The notes under the pieces: generated by a model
Told to the model about the DNA's origin: nothing
Databases searched by the model: none
What the model saw: only the letters and a program-made list of their open reading frames with translations
Part shown: one piece after another, positions 1-12,576 of the stretch
How the letters are laid out: each line of letters opens with the position of its first letter
How positions within the stretch are numbered: the first letter of the stretch is position 1
Program-made: the position numbers and the translations under genes
From: an uncultured Kiloniellaceae bacterium
GTDB lineage: Bacteria; Pseudomonadota; Alphaproteobacteria; Kiloniellales; Kiloniellaceae
Length of the DNA: 64,000 nt
NCBI GenBank assembly: GCA_947493695.1
Contig: CANLSF010000001.1
Coordinates: forward strand, 434,001-498,000
Direction: 5' to 3'

Positions 1-1158
1 CTGCATGCCATGGGCGTGGAGGTTGTGGTGCACGCCTTTCTCGACGGTCGCGACACCCCGCCGCGCTCCGCAATTGGGTTTCTTGAGAGCTTCCTGGCCG
101 ATGCCCCTCACGCGACCGTAGGGACTGTGTCAGGGCGCTACTACGCCATGGACCGGGACCAGCGCTGGAACCGCGTCACCAAGGCCTACCACGCCATTGT
201 AGAAGGCAGTAATGACGTAGACAGCGAACGGGCCGAAAGCGCTCTTGCCGCTGTGGAAGAAGGTTACGCACGAGACGAGAACGACGAGTTCGTCCTACCC
301 ACAGTCATTGACGGCTATTCAGGGATTGCCGACAACGACGGCCTGCTGATGGCCAATTTCAGGGCGGACCGTGCCAGAGAAATCCTGACGGCACTGCTGG
401 ACCCGGAGTTCGATGGCTTCGAACGCACGCGGGTTGCTGCTTTCTCGGCGGCGTCAGGCATGGTGGAATACGCCAGCCAGCTCAATGCCTTCATGTCGAC
501 AATCTTTCCACCGGCGGAGCTCACCAAAACCCTGGGCGAGGTCGTCTCGAGTGCCGGGCAGAAACAGCTCCGGATCGCCGAAACGGAAAAATACGCCCAT
601 GTGACGTTCTTTTTTAACGGTGGTCGCGAAGACGTCTTTGAAGGTGAAGAACGGATCCTGGTTCCTTCGCCCGATGTCGCGACATACGACCTGCAGCCGG
701 AAATGTCGGCGCCCGAAGTCACCGACAAACTTTGCGCCGCCATCGATTCCGGAACATTCGGCCTGATTGTCGTCAACTATGCCAATGGCGATATGGTTGG
801 TCATACGGGTGACCTGGCCGCCGCGGTGAAAGCCGTTGAAACAGTCGACGGCTGTATCGGTAGGCTGGAAGAGACGATTGAGCGCGCCGGCGGCGCCATG
901 CTGGTCACAGCGGATCACGGCAACGCCGAACAGATGTCGGATCCCTCCACCGGTCAGCCACATACAGCCCATACCATGAACAAGGTTCCGCTGATCCTCG
1001 TCAATGCCCCGGCAAATGTCAGCGCGCTTAAAAACGGTCGCCTTGCAGACCTGGCGCCAAGTATCCTCACCCTGATGAATCTGCCGCGCCCCGCTGAGAT
1101 GACCGGACAGTCGCTGATCGAGTCCACCGGGGCAGCATCAGACGCGGCGGCGGAATAA
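1..1158 (+). CDS. gpmI: 2,3-bisphosphoglycerate-independent phosphoglycerate mutase (3' part)
   Basis: Interconverts 3- and 2-phosphoglycerate in cytosolic glycolysis/gluconeogenesis using two Mn ions. The reading frame is open from base 1, so this is a fragment of about 385 residues. The family is usually about 510 residues, so roughly the first 125, including the phospho-serine region, lie outside the window. Visible family motifs are HAFLDGRDTPP near the start, YANGDMVGHTG about residue 260, and the metal-binding VTADHGNAEQM about residue 300. The TAA stop shares its last base with the ATG of the envC-like gene, so the two are translationally coupled. gpmI followed by envC and ctpA is a common alphaproteobacterial order. 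Identification is secure. Confidence 0.96.
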   Translation: MHAMGVEVVVHAFLDGRDTPPRSAIGFLESFLADAPHATVGTVSGRYYAMDRDQRWNRVTKAYHAIVEGSNDVDSERAESALAAVEEGYARDENDEFVLPTVIDGYSGIADNDGLLMANFRADRAREILTALLDPEFDGFERTRVAAFSAASGMVEYASQLNAFMSTIFPPAELTKTLGEVVSSAGQKQLRIAETEKYAHVTFFFNGGREDVFEGEERILVPSPDVATYDLQPEMSAPEVTDKLCAAIDSGTFGLIVVNYANGDMVGHTGDLAAAVKAVETVDGCIGRLEETIERAGGAMLVTADHGNAEQMSDPSTGQPHTAHTMNKVPLILVNAPANVSALKNGRLADLAPSILTLMNLPRPAEMTGQSLIESTGAASDAAAE

Positions 1159-2618
1159 TGGCAGTTTCGTTCGCGCCCCGGCGAACGAGTGCGATCTTCA
1201 GGATCGTTGCAATAACGGCTGTTGTTTTTGCGGTGAGTTTCCAGACCGCAGCAGCACAATCTCCCGACCTGAAGAACCTTGAACGCGACCTTGAACGCAG
1301 CAAAGCCAATACCGAAGACCTGGCGCGCAAAGCTGAAGAGGTCAAACTCGAGCTGCGCCTGCTCAAGGGTCGCATGATCAACGTTGCCCGCAAAACTCTG
1401 GACCTAGAATCCGAGCTCTCGGCCATCGAGGAAACCATTGTCAGCCTGGTGGAAGAAGAGAACGCAAAATCGGCGGCGCTCCAGCGTCAACGTCAACAGC
1501 TGGGGCGCACTCTGGGCGCACTGCAACGTATAGCCCTCCTGCCACCTGAAGCTTTGGTGGCCGCCCCGGGGTCTCCGCTCGACGCGGTGCGTTCTGCAAC
1601 CCTCCTGCGCGTTGCCGTTCCGGCACTGGAGCAAAAAGCCGACCGTTTAAAGCGGGACCTCGATGAACTTGAACATCTGCGGGTGCGGATCGAGCGTGAA
1701 CGCGTTGATGTCAGTGCCGCCGGAGCAGAGCTGAAAAAAGAGCGAAGAACGCTGACGGCTCTCATCGATCAGAAACGCCGCCTGCAGTCGCAAACGGGCG
1801 AACAGCAGACCGCCTCTGAACGGAAAATGGCACGTCTGGCACGTGAAGCCAGTGACCTGCGGGACCTGCTGCGGAAGATTGAGCGAGAATCCGCGGAGCA
1901 GGAACGCCTTGCCCGCGAAGCCGCAGAACGGGAACAAAAGCGCCGCCTCGCTCTACAGCGTGAACAGAAACAACAGCTTGAGCGTGAACAGGCCATAAGG
2001 GACGCCGAGGTACGCGAGCAGCAGCGTCTGGCCGCCCTTGCGCAGCGTCAGAATCAAGGCGAGCTCGAAAGCCGCCTTCTTACAAAGCCGCCCGAGGCAC
2101 CCAAGCTTCCCGAACCCTCGGCTGGCAATCAGCAACAAGTCGCCTCGGCGGGAACACGTCCGGCGGTGACCGGCAATCTCTCCAAGCCTGCCAACATCCG
2201 TTCCTTTCCCTCAGTCGCGCGTAACGAACTTTTGATGCCGGCGCATGGGCGGCTCTCACGGCGTTACGGACAGCAGGGTAAAAACGGCAGTCCGGCTTCA
2301 AAAGGCATAACGATTGCAACGCGTGAAGGCGCGCAGGTAATTGCCCCCTTCGACGGGAAAGTGGTTTATGCTGGGGAGTTCCGCGGCTATGGCCTCATCT
2401 TGATCATAGAGCACGGCAAACGATATCATACATTACTGGCAGGCGTAGAACGCGTGGACGCGGTCGTCGGCCAATGGATACTAGCGGGAGAGCCGATCGG
2501 CGTAATGACCGGCGACGGGGTGCGAAAACCAGAATTATATCTGGAACTCCGCAGAAACGGACAAGCGATCAATCCGCTGCCTTGGTTGGCGGCAACTGGC
2601 GATAAGGTACGAGGTTAA
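1158..2618 (+). CDS. EnvC-like murein hydrolase activator (coiled coil + degenerate LytM/M23)
   Basis: Periplasmic factor expected to activate amidases for septal peptidoglycan splitting. A basic N-terminus and hydrophobic segment (about residues 8-33, ending AAA-Q) act as signal sequence. Residues 35-300 are a heptad-rich coiled coil full of Glu, Arg and Leu. A LytM-type domain occupies about 355-486. The zinc ligands of active M23 peptidases look lost: the HxxxD site is replaced by SKGITIAT and the HLHFE-type site reads ELYLELR. That fits the non-catalytic EnvC class rather than an active endopeptidase. It starts one base before the gpmI stop ends, and its own TAA overlaps the ATG of the S41 protease, forming a tight three-gene unit. 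Confidence 0.88.
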   Translation: MAVSFAPRRTSAIFRIVAITAVVFAVSFQTAAAQSPDLKNLERDLERSKANTEDLARKAEEVKLELRLLKGRMINVARKTLDLESELSAIEETIVSLVEEENAKSAALQRQRQQLGRTLGALQRIALLPPEALVAAPGSPLDAVRSATLLRVAVPALEQKADRLKRDLDELEHLRVRIERERVDVSAAGAELKKERRTLTALIDQKRRLQSQTGEQQTASERKMARLAREASDLRDLLRKIERESAEQERLAREAAEREQKRRLALQREQKQQLEREQAIRDAEVREQQRLAALAQRQNQGELESRLLTKPPEAPKLPEPSAGNQQQVASAGTRPAVTGNLSKPANIRSFPSVARNELLMPAHGRLSRRYGQQGKNGSPASKGITIATREGAQVIAPFDGKVVYAGEFRGYGLILIIEHGKRYHTLLAGVERVDAVVGQWILAGEPIGVMTGDGVRKPELYLELRRNGQAINPLPWLAATGDKVRG

Positions 2619-3919
2619 TGCTCAAATTGCAGAAGGCGGCCGTTCTGGCCGCAGTGGTACTTATGTTCCCGCTCGGCGGCTCCGTTGCGCAGGATAACGA
2701 ACAGCACTCTGAAACCTACCGGCAACTCAAGCTCTTCGGCGACGTCTTCGAAAGAGTGAGAACCGATTACGTTGAAGAGGCAACGGATGAGGAACTGATC
2801 GAGTCCGCGATCCAGGGCATGCTCTCCCATCTGGACCCTCACTCCAGCTACCTGAACGAAAAGTCCTTCAAGGATATGCGGGTTCAGACCCGTGGCGAGT
2901 TCGGCGGCCTGGGTATCGAGGTCACAATGGAGAACGGCTACGTGAAGGTCGTTTCCCCGATCGACGACACTCCGGCTTTCCGGGCCGGCGTCGAAGCCGG
3001 TGACTTCATTACACATCTGGATGGTGAAGCCGTTCAGGGTCTCACCCTTGCCGAGGCCGTTGAACGCATGCGCGGACTGGTCAATACGGATCTCAAAGTC
3101 ACGATCCGGCGCGAAGGCGTTGATCCTTTCGACCTTGTCATCACCCGCGACGTGATCAAGGTTCGTTCGGTCCGCAGCCGGATCGAAGGTGACGTTGGCT
3201 ATGTGCGTGTAACCTCGTTCAACGAACAATCGACTCCGGGTGTTGAAAACGCCATCAAGGACATCAAGAAAGAACTCGGCGAAAGTATGGTCGGGCTGGT
3301 GCTTGACCTGCGCAACAATCCAGGCGGATTGCTGACGGAAGCCATTTCCATCTCCGATGCCTTTCTCGAGCAGGGTGAAATCGTCTCGACCCGTGGGCGT
3401 GAATCCGAAGATACACAGCGTTACAATGCGCGTTCAGGTGATCTGGTTGACGGTTTGCCAATTGTCGTTCTGATCAACGGTGGCTCGGCCTCGGCTTCGG
3501 AAATCGTCGCCGGTGCCCTGCAGGATCATCGCCGGGCAATCATCCTGGGCACGAAATCCTTCGGTAAAGGCTCGGTTCAGACCATCATCCCGCTTGCCGG
3601 ACACGGTGCCATGCGCTTGACCACGGCACGTTACTTCACGCCATCAGGTGGTTCGATCCAGGCCAAGGGTATTGTCCCTGACATCGAAGTCGAACAGGCC
3701 CGCCTGGAAGAGGTCAACAATGGACCTCAGCGGAGTGAAGCCGATCTGCGCGGCGCCCTTGCGAATCCTGGCACCTCAGGTGGTGGCGCGGATAGCCAGC
3801 CGTCGACAAGCGAAGCACCGGCCGCGGAAGAAGAAGCAGAACCGGTAGATTATCAGCTGTCTCGGGCCGTTGACTTGCTGCGCGGCCTTTCGCTCTTCAG
3901 CGAGCGCTCGACCAACTAG
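2618..3919 (+). CDS. ctpA: S41 family carboxy-terminal processing protease (CtpA/Prc-like)
   Basis: Periplasmic serine protease that trims or degrades proteins from their C-termini and often acts on cell-wall hydrolases. A hydrophobic signal sequence (about residues 5-22, GGSVAQ) is followed by an N-terminal helical part, a PDZ domain about 95-165 and the S41 core. The catalytic serine lies in GGSASASEIVAG (about 287-298) and the general-base lysine in GTKSFGKGSVQ (about 308-318). The last 50 residues are a Ser/Glu/Ala-rich linker and a short helical end. Its ATG overlaps the envC-like stop. Coupling of an EnvC-like factor with a Ctp protease suggests joint work on septal peptidoglycan. No T-rich terminator is obvious downstream, but hairpins follow at 4008-4072. 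Confidence 0.93.
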   Translation: MLKLQKAAVLAAVVLMFPLGGSVAQDNEQHSETYRQLKLFGDVFERVRTDYVEEATDEELIESAIQGMLSHLDPHSSYLNEKSFKDMRVQTRGEFGGLGIEVTMENGYVKVVSPIDDTPAFRAGVEAGDFITHLDGEAVQGLTLAEAVERMRGLVNTDLKVTIRREGVDPFDLVITRDVIKVRSVRSRIEGDVGYVRVTSFNEQSTPGVENAIKDIKKELGESMVGLVLDLRNNPGGLLTEAISISDAFLEQGEIVSTRGRESEDTQRYNARSGDLVDGLPIVVLINGGSASASEIVAGALQDHRRAIILGTKSFGKGSVQTIIPLAGHGAMRLTTARYFTPSGGSIQAKGIVPDIEVEQARLEEVNNGPQRSEADLRGALANPGTSGGGADSQPSTSEAPAAEEEAEPVDYQLSRAVDLLRGLSLFSERSTN

Positions 3920-4498
3920 TTCGAGCAACCGAAAGGCCTGTATCTCTGTCGATGTGAACACAGGGGCAGGTGCTATCGCTGATCTGAAGAGTTCAGTTAT
4001 GTCTATCGGGGGCTGCGGCAGGTTTGCGGCAGCCCCCGAAGGTCATTTAGGGGGTACGGTACCCAAAACCCCCGATCCACCCCTTCCCTGCTCCCGCCCG
4101 ACCTGCCTGAGTTACCCAGCAGCTATCGCCGAGCGAACGCGGGACTCGCGGGTTTTTCGAAATTTACGGCAAGATAATCCGAGATTCCGTGCGCGTAGCC
4201 ACTAAATCAGACATATACCCGCAATCACTTGCCGCACATGAAGGATGCTCTGCTTGACGGAATGCTGAATCAATGACCAGCTAACGTATTGATTTTTATT
4301 AAATTTCGAAGCATACAGCTAGCGAGCGTAACATCACGCGGTGAAGACACGTCAAAATCGCAGGGAGGGGCAGAATTAAGTAACTGTTTTGCCTTATGCT
4401 TTGCATTTTAGACATCAACAACCTGCCCTCTTCCACACCTGAATGCAAACGGCTGGTGAAGAGTTGGAAAAGGAATAGCCTGGAAAGGGCGTAGAACT
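3920..4498. other. 579-bp gap with GC hairpins and an AT-rich leader
   Basis: No convincing coding sequence is seen. The left part has two strong palindromic elements (listed separately). The right part, about 4200-4450, is clearly AT-richer than the flanking genes and probably holds the promoter of the deacetylase gene. Short open frames here lack ribosome-binding sites and family resemblance. Confidence 0.5.
4008..4072 (+). terminator. Two GC-rich hairpins after ctpA, possible terminator
   Basis: Bases 4008-4016 (GGGGGCTGC) pair perfectly with 4029-4037 across a 12-base loop. A second element at about 4050-4072 has GGGTAC and GTACCC around one G, flanked by GGGGG and CCCCC runs. Neither is followed by a T run, so the role as terminator of the gpmI-envC-ctpA unit is inferred from position and stem strength only. 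Confidence 0.4.
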
Positions 4499-5956
4499 CT
4501 GGCACGCAACAGATGGGCTCTGATCTTTGCATGGCTCAGCCTGACCGGCATTGTCGCCGGTGGGATCGGATACGTTTACCTATCCGAACCACCCGCACAC
4601 ATGGCCGAGGAGTCGCCAGAATCCTCGCAGGCGCCGGAGAGCAAAACGGCAGACGCGGAATCAATGTCCGATGAGCCTGCGACAGAAACCGCAGGGCAGG
4701 CCGCCTCTGAAACCCCGTCGGACGACCAGGAACAGGCCACCGAAGAGACGCACAAAGATCTCTTAGCTGAGAATCAGACCGAGACCGGTCATTCAGACTC
4801 CGCAAAAGACCATGCCGAGACAGAGCAGACTGACGAAGCAGCGCGCAGCGATAGCGAACCGTCGGTCACCGATGCCGCTGGCGCAGAAGAGACTCATGCA
4901 GAGACCGCCTCAAACGACGATCATTCCGACGCGCAGGACGATAGACATGGCGTCGAACAGGAAGCTCTTGCAGCGTCAGCGGAACCTGACGCTGCTGTAG
5001 AAGCCTCAGCTTCTGAAACCAAGTCAACAGACGCCTCACAAGCTGAACCCGATGCAGTGGCTCCCAAGGCCCCTCAGCAGGCCGCCTTACCCAAGGTTGT
5101 TGCTCCCGACCATAACAGCCTGCCCCAATGGCAGCGTAATAGGCAGAACATTGACCGCCGCTGGCTGAAAGACGCAGAAGGTAAGCCAAAGCCACGCATC
5201 GCTTTTGTACTATCCGAGTTGGGCCTCGCCCCGATTGCCGCGGAAGAGATCATCAAGAAACTTCCGCCAGGTATCACTCTATCTTTCAGTCCCTATGCCA
5301 AACCGCGATCTCTTGAGTACCTGAGTGCGCTGGCGCGCGCCAACGGTCATGAGGTCATGCTGGACTTGCCCCTGGAGCCTATCGACTTCCCACAGCGAGA
5401 CCCTGGCCCCAAGGCCCTGCTGACCGCGCTTGAGCCCAAGGAGAATCTGGATCGTCTGGCCTGGTCCCTTAATCGCACCACAGGTTACGTCGGCGTTGCG
5501 ATCTGGATGGGCTCGCGCTTCGTGGGATCGCCGCGACAGATGCGCCCCCTCTACGAAGCCATCCGCGACCGAGGCCTGCTGGTGCTCGACAACGCGGAAC
5601 GTGAGGACAGTCTATCCCTTGATCTCGCGGGTGAATTTGGCGTTCCCACTGTCAGCAGTCACCGCTATGTCGACGTCCCGCTTGCCAGTCGTGATGCAAT
5701 TGACGCGCGACTGGCCCAGGTGGAGCGGATCGCCTTGCAATTCGGCAGCGCCGTCGCAATGGGTCGCCCTTTTCCAGTGACGGTCGAACGGCTGGCTGAA
5801 TGGAGTGCGGATCTCGAGAAACGGGGCATTGTTCTGGTTCCGATTACAGTGCTGGCAGAAGAACTGGGCCGCCAGCAGAAATTGGCCTACAAACCCGTGA
5901 AGAAGAGCGTTCCTCGAGCCGAGACACCCGACGCAGAGTCTTCATCCGCCGATTGA
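4499..5956 (+). CDS. Divergent polysaccharide deacetylase (DUF610/YibQ family), membrane anchored
   Basis: Predicted periplasmic carbohydrate-deacetylase-fold protein. The first in-frame ATG is at 4601, but the frame stays open back to 4460. The extra codons encode a basic start and a hydrophobic helix (WALIFAWLSLTGIVAGGIGY), exactly the N-terminal anchor this family has. No ATG, GTG or TTG exists upstream in frame, so I chose CTG at 4499, which sits 9 bases after an AAAGGG ribosome-binding site. Residues about 35-190 are an acidic Glu/Ala/Thr/Ser-rich linker. The conserved domain, beginning about residue 205 (KPRIAFVLSELGLA), runs to about 460 and contains the family-like LSFSPYA, MLDLPLEP and VGVAIWMGSRF blocks. 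It follows the envC-ctpA unit, a common arrangement. The family assignment is firm; the start codon is not. Confidence 0.82.
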   Translation: MARNRWALIFAWLSLTGIVAGGIGYVYLSEPPAHMAEESPESSQAPESKTADAESMSDEPATETAGQAASETPSDDQEQATEETHKDLLAENQTETGHSDSAKDHAETEQTDEAARSDSEPSVTDAAGAEETHAETASNDDHSDAQDDRHGVEQEALAASAEPDAAVEASASETKSTDASQAEPDAVAPKAPQQAALPKVVAPDHNSLPQWQRNRQNIDRRWLKDAEGKPKPRIAFVLSELGLAPIAAEEIIKKLPPGITLSFSPYAKPRSLEYLSALARANGHEVMLDLPLEPIDFPQRDPGPKALLTALEPKENLDRLAWSLNRTTGYVGVAIWMGSRFVGSPRQMRPLYEAIRDRGLLVLDNAEREDSLSLDLAGEFGVPTVSSHRYVDVPLASRDAIDARLAQVERIALQFGSAVAMGRPFPVTVERLAEWSADLEKRGIVLVPITVLAEELGRQQKLAYKPVKKSVPRAETPDAESSSAD

Positions 5957-6017
5957 CGATCGCACACCAGTTGGAACAAGATCTCTTTCAAACCTGCGAC
6001 AAAACTGCGGAACCCTG

Positions 6018-6524
6018 ATGCCCAAAACCAAATCCATGAAATCTCTGAGTGACGCCGAAATCGACGCTCTGCCCTACCGGCCTTGTGTGGGGCTTATGGT
6101 GCTAAATGCACAAGGGAAGATCTTCGTCGCGCAGCGCAATGATATGCGCAGCATGGCCTGGCAGATGCCGCAGGGTGGCGTTGATAAGGGCGAGGAACCA
6201 CGCGAAGCCGCGCTTCGGGAACTGGAAGAAGAGATCGGCACCGGTGATGCCGAGATTCTGGCGGAGAGTGCAGACTGGCACAGCTATGAGTTACCGCGGG
6301 AATTGGTCGGAAAGCTTTGGAAAGGGCGTTACCGGGGTCAGCGCCAGAAATGGTTTGCCCTGCGTCTGCGCGGTGGCGATGAAACCATCAACATTGAGAC
6401 TGAGCACCCGGAGTTCTCAGCCTGGAAATGGGCCGATATCGCTGAGGTTGTTGATATGGCGGTCCCCTTCAAACGGGATCTCTACCGCAAAATCGTCGAA
6501 GAATTCCAGCATCTGACTGGATGA
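6018..6524 (+). CDS. rppH: RNA pyrophosphohydrolase (Nudix)
   Basis: Removes pyrophosphate from 5'-triphosphorylated RNA, starting RNase E-dependent decay; also called IalA or NudH in alphaproteobacteria. The Nudix box is complete from GGVDKGEEP (about residue 54) through REAALRELEEEIG (about 62-75), and the family marker YRPCVGLMVLN lies at about 21-31. The length of 168 residues is typical. It follows the deacetylase by 61 bases and probably shares its transcript. It converges on the ferritin-like gene with a 24-base gap. Confidence 0.95.
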   Translation: MPKTKSMKSLSDAEIDALPYRPCVGLMVLNAQGKIFVAQRNDMRSMAWQMPQGGVDKGEEPREAALRELEEEIGTGDAEILAESADWHSYELPRELVGKLWKGRYRGQRQKWFALRLRGGDETINIETEHPEFSAWKWADIAEVVDMAVPFKRDLYRKIVEEFQHLTG

Positions 6525-6548
6525 AGCCCCGTTGTCCAAGAGCCTTGC

Positions 6549-7367
6549 TCAAGCCGCCTGCTTGAGACCTCTCGCCTTGCGTTTCACCGCCCAGTAGCCG
6601 GCCCGTGCCGCCCAGCCCGCCAAGCGGCCGCGTGGATTCAATCCGGCGGCCTTGAAGGTCATAGCCACGCCCAGGTCGAGATGCTTTGGCCGGTAATATC
6701 CGGCAGCGCGCTGAATGTAGGCTTTGGACCAACGCTTACGGTCGTACTCCTGCCCCTCACCATTAGCAGCAAAATAGGCGTAGGCGAGTTCGTCATCCTC
6801 AGTCTCCGTGATACGGCTGAGAGCAATGAGAGCCCGTCGGAATTTGCCGATCTTTTCGGAGGCCAGATAGCGATTCAGGTGGGTGTAGAAGAGCTTGTAG
6901 TGACGCAGCTCATCGGCAGCAATCAGCTTGCAGATCTTGATGAGAACCGGTTCGTCAGTCGCATCCGCGAGGGCCGAATAGTAGGACGACGTTCCGACTT
7001 CAACGATGCAACGCGCAACCAGCTCTCCCGATCGCGTGCCGCGCACGGAGGTCGATGCGTCCAGTGGCAGGCTGTAACCGTCCTTGAATTTCTGGAAGCT
7101 GCTTTTAAAGTCAAACTCCGGATCGGCAAGTTCAGCCCAACGCGCCAGCGCAGCGCCATGTTGGATCTCTTCCTCTGCCCAAACGTTTACGACGCCCTGA
7201 AACTCGGGGTCATCAGGGAAAACATTGCAGAGGTAAGTTGCGTAGTCGGCACCATTGTACTCGACCATGCTTGCAGCCTTGATGATCTTCAGGATCTCGG
7301 GATCGACCTTCGTCGGATCAAAGGCAGACCAATCAATATCGTCCAGGGTCCAATGCTCGTAAGCCAT
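6549..7367 (-). CDS. Ferritin-like diiron-domain protein
   Basis: A helical protein of 272 residues with ferritin-like diiron signatures: E in VEYNGADYATYL (about 35), the pair EEEIQHG (about 65) and ADELRHYKLF (about 150). These are spaced as two helix pairs, as in rubrerythrin-like and acyl-ACP-desaturase-like oxidases. The substrate is unknown. The chosen ATG at 7367 begins MAYEHWTLDD. A longer start at 7427 is also possible and has a GGGGA sequence 8 bases upstream. It lies directly downstream of the atp operon but beyond that operon's terminator, so it is probably transcribed on its own. C-terminal residues are Arg/Lys-rich. The family call is good; the function is unassigned. Confidence 0.7.
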   Translation of the reverse strand: MAYEHWTLDDIDWSAFDPTKVDPEILKIIKAASMVEYNGADYATYLCNVFPDDPEFQGVVNVWAEEEIQHGAALARWAELADPEFDFKSSFQKFKDGYSLPLDASTSVRGTRSGELVARCIVEVGTSSYYSALADATDEPVLIKICKLIAADELRHYKLFYTHLNRYLASEKIGKFRRALIALSRITETEDDELAYAYFAANGEGQEYDRKRWSKAYIQRAAGYYRPKHLDLGVAMTFKAAGLNPRGRLAGWAARAGYWAVKRKARGLKQAA

Positions 7368-7499
7368 GTTTTCTACCCGTTTTGAAGGCAGAGCAGGTCT
7401 CGCTCCGCCGACCTCACATTCGTTCATTGGTCACATCCCCGATGGCTGGTTCCATCACCGAATCGGGGTTGTATCTCGACTGTCACCGGAACGTAACAT

Positions 7500-7527
7500 A
7501 AGAAAAATGGGGGCGAAATGCCCCCAT
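7500..7527 (-). terminator. Rho-independent terminator of the atpHAGDC operon
   Basis: ATGGGGGC (7507-7514) pairs perfectly with GCCCCCAT (7520-7527) around a 5-base loop. On the minus strand the stem is followed at once by a T-rich run (7506-7500). It sits about 70 bases past the atpC stop. This is the clearest intrinsic terminator in the window. Confidence 0.9.
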
Positions 7528-7598
7528 TCGTCACAGCTTTATGAAATCCTGAACCCTCGATTTGCATCAAGAGTCCAAACAGAGCCGGAAAGCTTGTG

Positions 7599-8003
7599 TC
7601 AGGCAGTCGCCTGGATCATTGCGTTGCTCACCGCAATCTGGCGTTCCGCAGCTTTACGTTCACCATCTGTCTTCGCGTCCGCCAGATCTTCCTTGGCATC
7701 CTGAAGCGACTGACGGGCGGCTGCCGGATCGATCTCCGACACGGGCTGAGCCTGTTCAGCCAGCACCGTGCAACGGGTCGGTGTCACCTCGGCCACACCT
7801 CCCGCAATGAAGATCCGCTCTGCAACGGTCTTTCCTTCGTAGATCGAGATCACACCCGGCCGAACCGTCGAAATCATCGGCGCGTGACGCGGCAGGACGC
7901 CAAAGTCACCCTCCTCACCCGGAACCACGACCATGTCGGTATCCTTGGAGACGAGGAGCTTCTCGGGCGAGACCAGCTCGAATTCAACCTTGTTTTCAGG
8001 CAT
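7599..8003 (-). CDS. atpC: F1 ATP synthase subunit epsilon
   Basis: Central-stalk subunit that couples rotation and can inhibit ATP hydrolysis. At 134 residues it has the N-terminal beta-barrel typical of the family (FELVSPEKLLVS, then GDFGVLPRHAPMISTVRPG) and a short C-terminal helical part (AARQSLQDAKEDL). It is the last gene of atpHAGDC, 42 bases after atpD, and is followed by a strong terminator. The order is the usual alphaproteobacterial F1 operon; the F0 genes are not in the window. Confidence 0.96.
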   Translation of the reverse strand: MPENKVEFELVSPEKLLVSKDTDMVVVPGEEGDFGVLPRHAPMISTVRPGVISIYEGKTVAERIFIAGGVAEVTPTRCTVLAEQAQPVSEIDPAAARQSLQDAKEDLADAKTDGERKAAERQIAVSNAMIQATA

Positions 8004-8045
8004 CAGCCAGTTCCAACTTCGCTATTCTATCCGCGATCGCCGCCG

Positions 8046-9482
<1,437 letters not shown>

Positions 9483-9526
9483 TCAATGCCTTTCGCACCA
9501 CCAGGGTAACGGTCAAGGTAGACCCG

Positions 9527-10423
9527 TTACATTGCTTCCTTGGCGGAGATAATCTCAATAAGTTCGTTGGTAATGACCGCCTGACGTGTCCGGTTGTAGA
9601 CCCGGTTCAGGTTGTTGATCATGTCGCCGGCGTTCCGTGTGGCGCTGTCCATAGCGGACATCCGCGCACCCTGCTCACTGGCATTGTTCTCCAGAAGAGC
9701 CTTGAAGATCTGTACCGCCAGGTTGCGCGGCAGAAGATCAGCAAGAATTTTCTCTTCTTCAGGTTCGTAATCGTACACCAGCTTTTCGTCGCCTGCGCCA
9801 GCCGTGGCATCGTCGTCTGCCTTCGCTGATGCAACGAATGGGATGAGCTGCTGGGTGGTCACAATCTGACTGATCACCGATTTGAATTCGGCATAGACGA
9901 TCGTGCAAACATCGATTTCACCTGCTTCGAACATTGCGATCACACGCTCGGAAATCTCGTGCGCACTATCGAATTTCAAAGCCGGCTTGGCGATATCCTC
10001 GACCGTGTCGATGATGACATCCGCAAAGTCCCGGCGCAGCTGATCCCGCCCCTTACGACCAACACACAGGACCTTCACGGTCTTGCCGGCAGCCTGGAGC
10101 GCCGTAATCTGTCGGCGGCCTTCGCGGGCAATCGAGCTGTTGAAGCCACCGCAGAGGCCACGATCAGCCGTTCCGACAATGATCAGATGAACATCGTCCT
10201 TGCCGCTGCCGGCAAGCAATGCCGGCGCGCCGGCTTTACCTGCCACTGAAGCAGCCAAAGAGCCCAGCATCCGGTCCATCCGCTCTGCGTAAGGACGGGA
10301 CGCCTCTGCCTGTTCCTGCGCGCGGCGCAGCTTCGCCGCGGCCACCATCTTCATCGCCGAGGTGATCTTCTGCGTCGACTTGACGCTCGAGATCCGGTTT
10401 CTTAGGTCCTTAAGACTCGCCAT
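9527..10423 (-). CDS. atpG: F1 ATP synthase subunit gamma
   Basis: Rotor shaft of F1. Both family-conserved ends are present: [21 protein letters not shown] at the N-terminus and [20 protein letters not shown]-type residues at the C-terminus, which form the antiparallel coiled coil inside the alpha/beta ring. The [13 protein letters not shown] block is at about 82-94. The length of 298 residues is normal. It lies between atpA (48 bases upstream) and atpD. Confidence 0.97.
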   Translation of the reverse strand: MASLKDLRNRISSVKSTQKITSAMKMVAAAKLRRAQEQAEASRPYAERMDRMLGSLAASVAGKAGAPALLAGSGKDDVHLIIVGTADRGLCGGFNSSIAREGRRQITALQAAGKTVKVLCVGRKGRDQLRRDFADVIIDTVEDIAKPALKFDSAHEISERVIAMFEAGEIDVCTIVYAEFKSVISQIVTTQQLIPFVASAKADDDATAGAGDEKLVYDYEPEEEKILADLLPRNLAVQIFKALLENNASEQGARMSAMDSATRNAGDMINNLNRVYNRTRQAVITNELIEIISAKEAM

Positions 10424-10471
10424 ATCGCCGTTACGCTTCCTGGTTCGCGGGTCCGCTGATTACGATTACAG

Positions 10472-12576
<2,105 letters not shown>

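Noticed and set aside
3870-4205. 111-codon frame overlapping the ctpA end
   Set aside because: Overlaps a certain gene out of frame and crosses strong hairpins; no ribosome-binding site.
4299-4532. 77-codon minus-strand frame upstream of the deacetylase gene
   Set aside because: Covers the likely promoter and the anchor-coding start of the next gene; no family resemblance.
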